A DNA stretch of 64,000 bases from WHSV01 sp050693935. GTDB taxonomy: Bacteria; Actinomycetota; CADDZG01; WHSQ01. The notes under the pieces were generated by a model, which saw only the letters and a program-made list of their open reading frames with translations, had not been told where the DNA came from and ran no database searches. Below are positions 36,026 through 44,802 of the stretch, in pieces (positions within the stretch are counted from its first letter, which is position 1; the number at the start of each line of letters is the position of its first letter). The stretch is from NCBI GenBank assembly GCA_050693935.1, contig JBOGWU010000130.1:1-64000 (forward strand), given 5' to 3'. The translations under genes and the position numbers were made by a program.

Positions 36026-37774
36026 ATGCGCGCCGTGAAAAGTGAGTACGCCGTAAGGATCTTCGATCGTCTGCCCGTGCAAGCATCCAAGGACACCGCG
36101 CGCAAGCTGTGGTTGGGAGCCGCGGTGTCGCTGTTGGCCGGCCTGCTGGGATGGGTGACGGGAACCCTGGGTGGAGGCGTGTTCGCGTTGTGGGCATTCA
36201 TGATCGCCGCGGTCTTGATAGGTCTCGCGCTGCCGCTACCTCTCGCTCTGGTCGCGCCGCTGTTCATGGGTCTCGTCGGCTGGCTCGTCGACATGCTGCC
36301 CACGGTGATCCTGGCCGGCTGGGCCGCCGTTGTGGTGCGGTGGACGGTGATGCTCGTGCGCGAACGAAGGTGGCCGCGCGCCGGCAGATGGACGTGGTTG
36401 GCCCTGGGACTTGTCGGTTGGACGCTGCTGGGTGTGCTGGTCGTAAGCGCGACCGAGTTTCGCCACTTCCTCCTGCTGCTGGGGATCCAGGGACTGATAA
36501 GTGGAGTGATGCTCGCGGTTGTCGACACGCTAAAGGAGTTCGACGACAGGATTCGCGTCGTGGCGGGTCTGAACGCCTTCATCGTGATTCTGTCCCTCGG
36601 AGTATTGCTTCAGTGGTTGGGCATCCCAGTCGAAGAGCTGCAGAACCGCGAGGTGAGCGGACGCGTGGAAGACGCCTACGGCCTCGATGCCTTTCCCAAT
36701 GCGGTCGGCATGATCAACTACGTGCGCGCGACGAATGCAGGAGCTGCGGAGCTCCGCGCCAAGGTCGAACGAGTGGCCGAGCGCACTCCAGAGCTTCCCG
36801 AGGCCTCGGTCTTCGCGCCGACGCTCAGGGCGTTCGACACGAGCATCGTCGTGAGATTCGAGGGGTCGGCGCGCGATTTCGAAGAGGTTCTGGAACCACT
36901 GGGTGTCGACCTCATCTACGACAACGTCGGGCTCGTACCCATGAACACCGTTCCGCGGATTCGCTCCTTTCCTCGCAACGCCCTCACCTACGCGGGGGTG
37001 TGCGTGGCGCTGTTCCCTCTTACCTTCTACCTAGCCTGGACCGGCGCGGGGCGCCGGCGGTGGCTCGGTTGGGCGGGGGTTGCGTCCTGCCTTTTCGGTG
37101 CTGGGTTTTCTCTCGCGCGCGGTGCATGGATCGCGATAGCCATAGGGATCCTCTACCTGGTTGTCGACGGCCGTCTGTCTTGGGCCAGGAGACGTCAGAT
37201 GATCGCCGTCTTCCTTGGAGCTGCCGCTCTTGTTACGGCGTTCTATTTCGTGAAGTACGGGGTCGATCCCGCTACCGGAAGGGCGGGGGCGCGCGGAAGT
37301 GTGGGCGCCCGTCAGACCGTGTATCAGGAGTCGGTGCGGGCCTTACAGGGCAAACACATCCTTCTCGGATACGGGTCGGAAAAGGCACGCGCGGAGTCGG
37401 GCGGTTCCAAGGAGGGGGGTCGGTACGTCCCACGCGCGGGCACCCATTCGACCTATCTCAACTATTTGTTCCGTACCGGTGTCCCGGGGGCACTCGGGAT
37501 CGTCGCTCTTTACGGCATCTCATGGCTGCACGCTCGCGCCGCGGCGACTTCGTCGGAGGGCCGCGAGCGCCTGTTCTCAACCCTGGTTGCCGGAGCGGTT
37601 TTCAGCGTAGCTGCGCACGCGGCGATTCTCAGCCTTTACGTTGAACCGATCTACACGCTGATGGTGTCCTTGCTGCTGGCGCTTGCGATGGCCGGAGCTA
37701 CGGAATTGCCCACTTCGGTCCTTCCCCGGCGCACGCGCGAGAGACGGCCGGAGGCGCCGGCGGAGCACTCCTGA
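36026..37774 (+). CDS. O-antigen ligase/polymerase-like membrane protein
   Basis: 582 aa with about 11-12 transmembrane helices and a large outer loop (~residues 195-305). The Wzy_C/WaaL-type signature is in the second large loop: SVGARQTVYQESVRALQGKH, then LLGYGSEKARAE and GTHSTYLNYLFRTGVPGALG. That class joins lipid-linked glycans to an acceptor or polymerises repeat units at the outer face of the membrane. ATG 36026 (GAGG 11 bases upstream) is preferred over GTG 36035. It is flanked by sulfotransferases, with the downstream one starting 1 bp after its stop. Confidence 0.8.
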   Translation: MRAVKSEYAVRIFDRLPVQASKDTARKLWLGAAVSLLAGLLGWVTGTLGGGVFALWAFMIAAVLIGLALPLPLALVAPLFMGLVGWLVDMLPTVILAGWAAVVVRWTVMLVRERRWPRAGRWTWLALGLVGWTLLGVLVVSATEFRHFLLLLGIQGLISGVMLAVVDTLKEFDDRIRVVAGLNAFIVILSLGVLLQWLGIPVEELQNREVSGRVEDAYGLDAFPNAVGMINYVRATNAGAAELRAKVERVAERTPELPEASVFAPTLRAFDTSIVVRFEGSARDFEEVLEPLGVDLIYDNVGLVPMNTVPRIRSFPRNALTYAGVCVALFPLTFYLAWTGAGRRRWLGWAGVASCLFGAGFSLARGAWIAIAIGILYLVVDGRLSWARRRQMIAVFLGAAALVTAFYFVKYGVDPATGRAGARGSVGARQTVYQESVRALQGKHILLGYGSEKARAESGGSKEGGRYVPRAGTHSTYLNYLFRTGVPGALGIVALYGISWLHARAAATSSEGRERLFSTLVAGAVFSVAAHAAILSLYVEPIYTLMVSLLLALAMAGATELPTSVLPRRTRERRPEAPAEHS

Positions 37775-37775
37775 G

Positions 37776-38735
37776 GTGAGCGGGACTCAGTCTCGAAGGG
37801 AGATTCAAAAGAGCCTCAGGACCACGTTCCAACCGGGCCCTCGTTGGAGGGCCAAGCGCGCGCTGCTGCGCGTTAGGCAGGCCGTGCACGCACCCGTGCT
37901 GCTTCGAGGTGCCCGGTTGGATCGCCCGGTGTTCGTCATCGGGGCGCCGCGCTCGGGCACCTCGCTGTTGTTTGCAATTCTTCGATCCTCGAGCCGCCTC
38001 CGACATTGGCCGGGCGAGGCGCATGAGGTATGGGAGGCCTACTATCACCCCGCCCTGAGAGACTGGGGTTCGAACGTGCTGGACTCGTTCGATCTGACCG
38101 ACGAGGCCGCCGCCTACATTAGCCGGCAGTTCTCTTTGATCGCAGGGTCAAGGCGCCGCTTCATCGACAAGACCCCGCGCAATGCCTTGCGCTTCGGCTT
38201 CCTCGAGGCTCTGTTTCCCGGCGCGTGTTACGTATACCTGCGCCGCGACGGTCGCGATAACGTGAACTCCCTTATCAATGCCTGGCGAACCCCTCGCTAT
38301 AGGACCTACCGGCTTCCCGAGCCCCACTCGATTCCGACCGTCGACCCCGCCTGGTGGAAGTTCGTGCTCTATCCGGGCTGGCGCGAGGACGCGGCCGGCC
38401 CACTAGAGGTCGTGTGCGCAAACCAATGGGTGATCTGCAACCAACATTCGCTTGCCGCCGCAAACAAGATCGATAACGAACGATGGGTCGAAATCAGTTA
38501 CGAGGATCTGGTCGATCGGCCCGTTGAAGAGATCGGTCGAGTGATGCAGGCGTTGGAACTTCCGTACGAAGACGGAGTTAGGCGTCGAGCCGCGGCTACG
38601 GCGGGGACGCACATCAACATCGTGACCCCACCCGAGCGGGGGAAATGGCGCAAGGAGAACCCCACCGAGATCGAATCGATCCTGCCCCGCATTGAGAAGA
38701 CCATGAAGCTCTTGGGATACTCACCCACGGTCTAG
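37776..38735 (+). CDS. Sulfotransferase family protein (copy 2)
   Basis: 319 aa. VFVIGAPRSGTSLLFAILRSS is the PAPS-binding loop, FIDKTPRNALRFGFLEALFPGACYVYLRRDGRDNVNSLI the 3'-phosphate site, and ERWVEISYEDLVDRPVEE the conserved C-terminal region. The acceptor is unknown. The GTG at 37776 directly follows the ligase-like stop, implying translational coupling. It is 11 bp from the methyltransferase gene, so ligase, sulfotransferase and methyltransferase form one unit decorating a glycan. Confidence 0.87.
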   Translation: MSGTQSRREIQKSLRTTFQPGPRWRAKRALLRVRQAVHAPVLLRGARLDRPVFVIGAPRSGTSLLFAILRSSSRLRHWPGEAHEVWEAYYHPALRDWGSNVLDSFDLTDEAAAYISRQFSLIAGSRRRFIDKTPRNALRFGFLEALFPGACYVYLRRDGRDNVNSLINAWRTPRYRTYRLPEPHSIPTVDPAWWKFVLYPGWREDAAGPLEVVCANQWVICNQHSLAAANKIDNERWVEISYEDLVDRPVEEIGRVMQALELPYEDGVRRRAAATAGTHINIVTPPERGKWRKENPTEIESILPRIEKTMKLLGYSPTV

Positions 38736-38746
38736 TCTGGAGCTCA

Positions 38747-39613
38747 ATGAGCGGCAGTTCGATTCTCCAGTGGAGACGCATTCGCAAAGGGGTTCCGCTT
38801 CCGATCCGCCGTCTTCTGCGGAGGATATGGCTCAACGCCTTCGGCGCACTCAACGACGTCTTGGCTCCCCGCGGCGAGATGAGGCCGTGGAAGGCTTACG
38901 GACGTTCGATCGGAGGAGGGGACTTCGAGCGCGTCGGGAGCAAGTATCTGGAACGGTTCGTGGAGCTAGGTGGACTTCGCCCCGATCACCGGGTTCTCGA
39001 TGTGGGTTGCGGCGTGGGGCGAATGGCGGTGCCGCTCACCTCGTATCTGTCGAACGGCGGGAGTTACCGTGGCTTTGACGTGGTCGAGCGCAGCGTCAGA
39101 TGGTGCGAGCGCCGCATTGCCTCACGCTACGACAACTTCCGCTTCGATCACGTGGATGTGTACAACGAGCACTACAATCCTGGCGGCAAGCTGAAGGCTA
39201 ACGACTTCGACTTCCCGTACCCCGACGAGGCATTCGACTTCGCCTTCTTGATCTCGGTCTTTACGCATTTGCTTCCGCACGACATGAAGAACTATTTGAG
39301 TGAGGTCGAAAGGGTTCTTGCCCCCGGAGGACGCGCCTTCATCACCTACACGCTCCTAGATGATGAGGCCTTGCTCTCCATCAAAGAGGGCCGGAGCCAC
39401 CTCCCGTATGTCCACGAGATGGATGGTTACCGCACGGTAGAGCCGGATGAGCCGGAAACCTCGGTCGCGTTCTACGAAAGTGATGTGCGAGCGCTCTACG
39501 ACGATCACCGGCTGCACATCATCGAACCCATCCGCTATGGGTCTTGGTCTGGTCGGAAGAGTGACTCCCACCAGGACATCGTCGTGGCCGTCAAGTCCTC
39601 GAGGGCCGGGTAG
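38747..39613 (+). CDS. Class I SAM-dependent methyltransferase
   Basis: 288 aa. Motif I is VLDVGCGVGRMAVPL near residue 90, post-I is GFDVVERSVRWCERR, and motif III is EVERVLAPGGRAFITYTLLD. A basic, hydrophobic N-terminus (RRIRKGVPLPIRRLLRRIWLN) suggests membrane association. The FDFAFLISVFTHLLPHDMKNYL segment is typical of glycan- or lipid-modifying methyltransferases. It follows sulfotransferase copy 2 by 11 bp. It is convergent with the sulfatase-fold gene. Confidence 0.87.
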   Translation: MSGSSILQWRRIRKGVPLPIRRLLRRIWLNAFGALNDVLAPRGEMRPWKAYGRSIGGGDFERVGSKYLERFVELGGLRPDHRVLDVGCGVGRMAVPLTSYLSNGGSYRGFDVVERSVRWCERRIASRYDNFRFDHVDVYNEHYNPGGKLKANDFDFPYPDEAFDFAFLISVFTHLLPHDMKNYLSEVERVLAPGGRAFITYTLLDDEALLSIKEGRSHLPYVHEMDGYRTVEPDEPETSVAFYESDVRALYDDHRLHIIEPIRYGSWSGRKSDSHQDIVVAVKSSRAG

Positions 39614-39618
39614 CCGGC

Positions 39619-40845
39619 CTACAGGTAGCCGAGGTCGTGGAGGTGCTTCTCGACCACCGCTTCCTCCTCCTTGCTCATGCCCGATCCGGCGACGGTTCCG
39701 GCCGAGACCTCCTCTATGTACCGCTCCAGCTCCCTGGCGATCTCCGGGTAGCGTGAATACAGATTGTGCTTCTCGTCCGGGCCCCCGCCGCCGTTGAGCT
39801 TGTACAGGGCGGGCTTCCCACCACCCGGTTTCAGCAACTTCCAGTCCGGCCTTCGGGCTCCCTGTATGCGTTTGCCCTCGAGCTTGACTCCCACGGCCTC
39901 CATGTAGGCCGGTTCCTCGGGCAGCGAACGGTTCTCCATCAGGGGGCGGAGGCTGCGACCGTCGATTCCCTCGGGCCCCGGGATTCCGGCGATGTCGGCG
40001 AGCGTGGGAACGAGGTCCACGTGCCGGACCTGGTCGGTGATCGTTGCCGGCGAGATGCCCGGGCCGGAGATGATCAGCGGGACCCTGACGAGATGCTCGT
40101 GCAGGGCGAAGCCGTGTCCGACCGCCTGCGCGGAGAGCTTGCGGTCCAGATAGGGAAACCAGTTCTTGGGCTTGAGGACCTTCCTGGCCTTACGACTCAC
40201 CCGGTTCAGCAACACCTCGGCGGGGGAGTCGGGATACTCCTCTCCGTGGTCCCCCGACAACACCGTGACGGTGTTCTCGCCGAGGGCCTCAAAGATGGGC
40301 CGCAGCCGCTGATCGCTTGCGGACACTACGGCCTCGTACCCGGCCCGGTCCCAGGTTTTGACGTAGTCGGGAGGCGGACGGAAGGGCCGGTGTACCTCCC
40401 AGATGTGCAGCAGCATCAGCCAGGGTTCCGGGTACTTGGACATGCGATCGAGGACCTCGCCGGACCAGCCGAAGAAGGGGGCGCGGTAATCCTGGCGGTG
40501 GTGGACTTCGTTGAAGCCCCGCAGCACTCCGGTCTCCGGCAGCAGGGGGCCGGTCACCTCGGCAAAGGTGCGGTATCCGGCTCGGCCGAAGATCTCGGCC
40601 ATGGTGGGCAACTCACCCGACAGCCGGTAACCCTGGAGCCCCCGGACGCCATGCTTGGGCGGGTAGCAGCCCGTCAGAATCGACGAGAACGATGGCGTGG
40701 TGGTGGTGGCGGTACACACGCATTGGTGGAAGGAGGCGCCTCGAGCGGCGTGAGCGTCGAAGTTGGGTGTGGAGACGTGATCTCCGAACACGACGTCGGC
40801 TCGCAGGGAGTCGACGAACAGCATGAAGATGTTAGGGGCATTCAC
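39619..40845 (-). CDS. Sulfatase-fold hydrolase with Thr at the formylglycine position (probable phosphodiesterase/phosphotransferase)
   Basis: 408 aa with no signal peptide or anchor. Alkaline-phosphatase-superfamily metal sites are present: Asp12 in MLFVDSLRAD, VLSGDHGEEYPD, and AVGHGFALHEH. The usual sulfatase CxPSR motif reads TTPSF here, with Thr49 at the Cys position. Formylglycine cannot form, and Thr may act directly, as in LtaS-type phosphoglycerol transferases. The absence of a transport signal points to a cytosolic substrate or non-classical export. GAGGAG lies upstream of ATG 40845. It is divergent from the phosphatase-like gene at 41019. Confidence 0.83.
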   Translation of the reverse strand: MNAPNIFMLFVDSLRADVVFGDHVSTPNFDAHAARGASFHQCVCTATTTTPSFSSILTGCYPPKHGVRGLQGYRLSGELPTMAEIFGRAGYRTFAEVTGPLLPETGVLRGFNEVHHRQDYRAPFFGWSGEVLDRMSKYPEPWLMLLHIWEVHRPFRPPPDYVKTWDRAGYEAVVSASDQRLRPIFEALGENTVTVLSGDHGEEYPDSPAEVLLNRVSRKARKVLKPKNWFPYLDRKLSAQAVGHGFALHEHLVRVPLIISGPGISPATITDQVRHVDLVPTLADIAGIPGPEGIDGRSLRPLMENRSLPEEPAYMEAVGVKLEGKRIQGARRPDWKLLKPGGGKPALYKLNGGGGPDEKHNLYSRYPEIARELERYIEEVSAGTVAGSGMSKEEEAVVEKHLHDLGYL

Positions 40846-41018
40846 ACAAACTCCTCAAGGTTCTTCTTTATCGGTCCGGGTAGGTGATTCTAAGTTCTGG
40901 TGAGCGGGCCGGGGTCGCGCTCTCCGGATCTTGGTGACGCATGGCGTAGTCTCCTCGCTCATGTCTTATCCCTACGGTAAGGACGAGCCGGCGCGTCCTC
41001 CCGTCGGCCCCCGAAGTA

Positions 41019-42737
41019 ATGCGCATTAGAGGAACTGCCAACCCGCGAGTCTTGAGAATCGGAGCGGTGATCTGCGTGCTCGGACTGTTCGCGGGGGCCG
41101 CTTTCGCCCTCACCCGCGAGGCACAAAGGGAGGATGTAGAGGAGCCAAACGAGCGCGTCTTCGCTTCCAACGATCCGGTGGAACGGGGCTGTTCGCTGAG
41201 CAAGGAGATCATCCTGCGTACGTGGCGTGGCTATTACCAGGGTCGCTCCGAGGACGTCGTGATGGTCCCCCAGTTCCCCAACTACTCGGGAACCTTCGAT
41301 CTGGTCAACCATTCGGGTCCCTGGGACTATCTGACCAACGTCCCCTTGGTGCTCTACGGGCCGGAGCACATCCAACCAACCGGCCGCGTGGAAGGCCCCG
41401 CGAGCATCACCGATGTGTATCCAACCGCCGGCGCGCTCTCGAAGGTTGACCTACCACCCCGGGACGGCCGGGTGCTGTCCGAGGCGATCAGGCCGGGGAC
41501 GGATCCCCCGAAGCTGATATTGACGGTGGTGTGGGACGGCGTGGGCCGGAACGTGCTGGAGGAGTGGCCCCGCGCCTGGCCCACGCTGGCTCGCCTCGAG
41601 CGCGAGGGAACCTCGTTCCTGGACGCCTCGGTGGGATCCTCGCCGACGATCACACCGGCGATTCATTCCAGCCTTGGAACGGGCGCGTTCCCGCGCTCCC
41701 ACGGCGTCACCGGGATCTACTACCAAAAGCCCAACCGGAGGGTCACGGGGGCGTTCAAGGGACGCGCAACCGATGATCTTCAGCTCACCACCTTCGCCGA
41801 CGAGATCGACCAGGCCTACGGCAACGCATCCAAGGTGGGTCTGGTCGCATCGCGCTCCTGGCACATGGGGATGCTCGGACACGGATCAAGCATTCAAGGA
41901 GGCGACGAGGACCAACTCGGAATCTTTCGCGAGGAACTCGTAACGGATCCGTCGGGCGATTTCTCGGGAGAGACGTCCGGGTTCTCCTTTCCGGAATCCC
42001 TGACCGAGACCTCGTGGTCGCGTCTCGAGGAGCACGCCGACGAGGTGGACCGCTCAGACGGAGAAGCCGATGGAGAGTGGCTCGGCCATACCATCCTCAC
42101 CGAGGAACAGCGCGATAACCCCGCATGGGTGATGCACGAGACCGACGCGATCATTCAGATGATGCAGGGCGAGGGTTACGGTACCGACGAGGTTCCCGAC
42201 TTCATGTTCACGAACCTGAAGATGGCTGACACGGTCGGTCATCACTACCTGATGGACTCGAGAGAGATGGGCCTCGTTCTGAAGGCGCTTGATGACTCCT
42301 TGCGGAAGATCGTCGGCTATCTCGATCGCGAGGTGCGTGACTACGTGCTGGTACTTACCGCCGACCACGGCCACACCCTGCCCGCGTCCAGAACGGGCGC
42401 TTGGCCGGTGCGCAACGGTGTGCTTGCCGAGGATGTCGACGCGCATTTCAATGCTCCCGAGAACGAGAACATCGTCGAGAGGAACGTGGCCGTTGGCCTC
42501 TTCTTGAATCAGCGGTTGTTGCGCGAGATGAATCTCACTCCGGACGATGTTGCCCGCTATGTCAACGACTACTCGATCCGCGACAACTGGCCCGAGGACC
42601 AGTTACCGCAGGGCTACGGCGACCGTGGTGAGGAGAACGTCTTTTCGGCGGCGTGGACCGATTCGACGATGAACGACGTCGTGCGGTGCGCGTTTGGATC
42701 GGAGCGTCCACCGAAGCGAGTTGGGCCCTCCGGATAA
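41019..42737 (+). CDS. Membrane-anchored alkaline-phosphatase-superfamily phosphoesterase, circularly permuted PafA-like (third active copy)
   Basis: 572 aa; anchor at ~12-30. The N-terminal module GYYQGRSEDVVMVPQ...LVNHSGPWDYLTNVPLVLYG (His98)...ITDVYPTAGAL precedes the catalytic core. The core has Asp173 (VWDGVGR), Thr212 (SSPTITPAIH), Asp404/His408 (MADTVGH) and Asp449/His450 (TADHGHT). The domain order is the same as in the copies at 24297 and 27340. It stands alone 12 kb from them, but next to a PhoD-type phosphatase gene and divergent from a sulfatase-fold hydrolase gene. Three different phosphoesterase architectures are thus clustered. The start is ATG 41019. Confidence 0.86.
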   Translation: MRIRGTANPRVLRIGAVICVLGLFAGAAFALTREAQREDVEEPNERVFASNDPVERGCSLSKEIILRTWRGYYQGRSEDVVMVPQFPNYSGTFDLVNHSGPWDYLTNVPLVLYGPEHIQPTGRVEGPASITDVYPTAGALSKVDLPPRDGRVLSEAIRPGTDPPKLILTVVWDGVGRNVLEEWPRAWPTLARLEREGTSFLDASVGSSPTITPAIHSSLGTGAFPRSHGVTGIYYQKPNRRVTGAFKGRATDDLQLTTFADEIDQAYGNASKVGLVASRSWHMGMLGHGSSIQGGDEDQLGIFREELVTDPSGDFSGETSGFSFPESLTETSWSRLEEHADEVDRSDGEADGEWLGHTILTEEQRDNPAWVMHETDAIIQMMQGEGYGTDEVPDFMFTNLKMADTVGHHYLMDSREMGLVLKALDDSLRKIVGYLDREVRDYVLVLTADHGHTLPASRTGAWPVRNGVLAEDVDAHFNAPENENIVERNVAVGLFLNQRLLREMNLTPDDVARYVNDYSIRDNWPEDQLPQGYGDRGEENVFSAAWTDSTMNDVVRCAFGSERPPKRVGPSG

Positions 42738-42766
42738 GGTGACCCACCGGATATTCTCGCCGCTCG

Positions 42767-44671
42767 GTGAATAGGCGAACATTTATCAGAAGATCGGGGC
42801 GCTCGCTGCTGCTGGCGGGAGCGGCGGCCGCGTTGTCTTCCTGCGATTTCTTCGGGGCCGACGAGTCCGCGCCGAGGACCCTCTCTTACGACTTCGAGGG
42901 AAGCGGCACCGGCTGGTCTTCGAGATGGCTGAACGTGAGGTACGCGGGCCGCTTGGAACGCGAAGGCGGTCACGGCATCGCGTACGTCGATCCCGCCCCC
43001 GGTCACGGGGTGGATGAAGAGGCCCGCCAGACGGAGTACATGGCCCAGCCGATCGTGGTTAGGTCCATGGAGTTCTCAGACGTCGAGGTCTCGGTCTCCG
43101 TTGTCACCGAGGGCTTCGTCGAGGCCGGTCTCATCGCCTGTTGGGAGCACGACCGCGCCTACGCTCTGCTGATCCGGCCGCCGGAGGTCTATCTGGTTCG
43201 CTATGAGGTGAGCGACCGGCACATTCTGAAACGGGCAACGTTGCCCGCGGACGACGGGCAATGGCGGCTCACGCTCTCCGTGAACGAGGGGCGGATCAGA
43301 GGCCTGGTCAAGGGTGACGGGGGGAAGCGAGTACTAAGCGTCTCGGAACCGGAGCCGCTTCGATCCGGGGCGGTCGGTGTGGTGGTCAATCCCACGAGCG
43401 CCGAGGACGGTGGAACGGCCCGCTTCCGGTCCTTTCGGGTGTCCTCCAGTGAGGAGCCCACCGCGCCCGAGCCGCGCTTCATCTATAGGTTTGCCGGCGC
43501 GGTCGTGGCGGGGGAGAGCGGAGCAAGGGCCCGCCTCACGGCGCGCACGGTCTACCCGCGGCCGATCGGGTTCGAGGTGGCGGGCGATGAAGGCTTCACC
43601 GATGGGAGCGAGATCGACCCGAGCGAGCCCGAGGGCAAATGGGGCTCGGTGCACGCGTGGATAGAGGACCTCGACGAGGGCGCGGAATACTTCTGGAGAC
43701 CCTTCGTGGTGGAAGGAGATCAACGGATCGTCGGGCGAACTGCGCGCTTCAACACTCCGTCGCCGGGACGTCCGGTGCGTTTCGCGTTCGGCTCGTGCAC
43801 CTCAGGGAGATCCACGGTCTACTCGTCGTTCGGAACGGCGGCCTCTTTCGACCCCGAGTTCTATCTTCATGCCGGCGACTGGGGGTATCCAAACCTGACC
43901 GGCCTGGCCCACAGTCCTGACCACTTCCAGCATCGTTGGACGAGGCTTCTGCGAACGCCCGACGTCGACACACTTCTCGCTCGTACGCCGCTGATGTTCT
44001 GGCAGGACGACCACGACTACCAGTCCGACAACGGCTGGGCCGAAACCTGCGCGCCCTACACGGTGTGGTCGTTCGACGAGCTCCACGCCAACCCCGCAGA
44101 CGAGTACTTTGATCTTCGCTGGGGCGACCTCCACGTCTGGTGCCTGGACTGTCGCCTGTTCGCAACCGACCCCAGCGCTCCGGACGACGCGTCCAAGTCC
44201 CGGCTTGGACGCGAACAAAAGCAATGGCTCAAGGAGACAATGGCAGCTTCGAACGCACCGGTTCGAGTCGTGGCGTCACCAATGGCGTTTCGCAACAAGC
44301 ACCCCGACGACCCCGGCTGGCACAACGCCTACGTCACCGAGCGCGAAGAACTGTTGGAGTTCTTCGCCGGACTGGAGGCAACCGTCTTCATCCTGTCCGG
44401 TGACGCCCACGGTCATCGTCTCATTCACCACTTCGAGTTCGGCGAACTCTACGAGGTGACCGCGTCGGGAACCGACTTTCCCGGGACCTCTGGGTGGGGC
44501 CACGAGAACTACGACCCCGATCACACCATCCACCACATCAACGATCGAACCGGCTTTGCGGTGATCGATCTGGACCCGCCGGGCCCTCGTCGACGAGTGA
44601 CGATCAGATCGATTTCGACCAGGGAAGGCGAAACCATGTTCGAGAAGTCGCTGCCGGTCCCCGGGCCCTAA
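42767..44671 (+). CDS. PhoD-like alkaline phosphatase/phosphodiesterase, lipoprotein
   Basis: 634 aa. The N-terminus has paired Arg residues (NRRTFIRRSGRSLLLAG) and ends in lipobox LSSC, compatible with Tat-exported lipidation. Residues ~35-225 look like a beta-sandwich (concanavalin-like), then a short fibronectin-type domain. From ~320 the PhoD metallophosphatase domain starts: FAFGSCTSGRS, LHAGDWGYPN, WQDDHDYQSDNGW, and ILSGDAHGHRLIHH. PhoD enzymes use Fe/Ca to cleave phosphodiesters, including teichoic acids and phospholipids, outside the cell. A GTG at 42767 is the start. It ends in a 131-bp convergent gap with a hairpin. Confidence 0.87.
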   Translation: MNRRTFIRRSGRSLLLAGAAAALSSCDFFGADESAPRTLSYDFEGSGTGWSSRWLNVRYAGRLEREGGHGIAYVDPAPGHGVDEEARQTEYMAQPIVVRSMEFSDVEVSVSVVTEGFVEAGLIACWEHDRAYALLIRPPEVYLVRYEVSDRHILKRATLPADDGQWRLTLSVNEGRIRGLVKGDGGKRVLSVSEPEPLRSGAVGVVVNPTSAEDGGTARFRSFRVSSSEEPTAPEPRFIYRFAGAVVAGESGARARLTARTVYPRPIGFEVAGDEGFTDGSEIDPSEPEGKWGSVHAWIEDLDEGAEYFWRPFVVEGDQRIVGRTARFNTPSPGRPVRFAFGSCTSGRSTVYSSFGTAASFDPEFYLHAGDWGYPNLTGLAHSPDHFQHRWTRLLRTPDVDTLLARTPLMFWQDDHDYQSDNGWAETCAPYTVWSFDELHANPADEYFDLRWGDLHVWCLDCRLFATDPSAPDDASKSRLGREQKQWLKETMAASNAPVRVVASPMAFRNKHPDDPGWHNAYVTEREELLEFFAGLEATVFILSGDAHGHRLIHHFEFGELYEVTASGTDFPGTSGWGHENYDPDHTIHHINDRTGFAVIDLDPPGPRRRVTIRSISTREGETMFEKSLPVPGP

Positions 44672-44753
44672 GGCTGCCCAATCTCCGAGTTGTGACGGCG
44701 TTTCGTTGTGTATCGGAACACTCCCGGCGGACGGCAGCCAGTTGTGTTTGGCA

Positions 44754-44775
44754 CGCGCTCTCCTGATAGAGCGCG
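44754..44775. terminator. Bidirectional terminator-like hairpin
   Basis: CGCGCTCT-CCTGAT-AGAGCGCG, a perfect 8-bp stem with a 6-nt loop, lies between the convergent PhoD-like and HNH genes. Confidence 0.65.
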
Positions 44776-44802
44776 CCTGGTCCTATCGATCGGAGCACTA
44801 GG

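Noticed and set aside
35998..36582. Long N-terminal extension of the minus-strand sulfotransferase frame.
   Set aside because: It is antisense to the O-antigen ligase-like gene, and sulfotransferases begin right at the PAPS loop. GTG 35997 is the sensible start.
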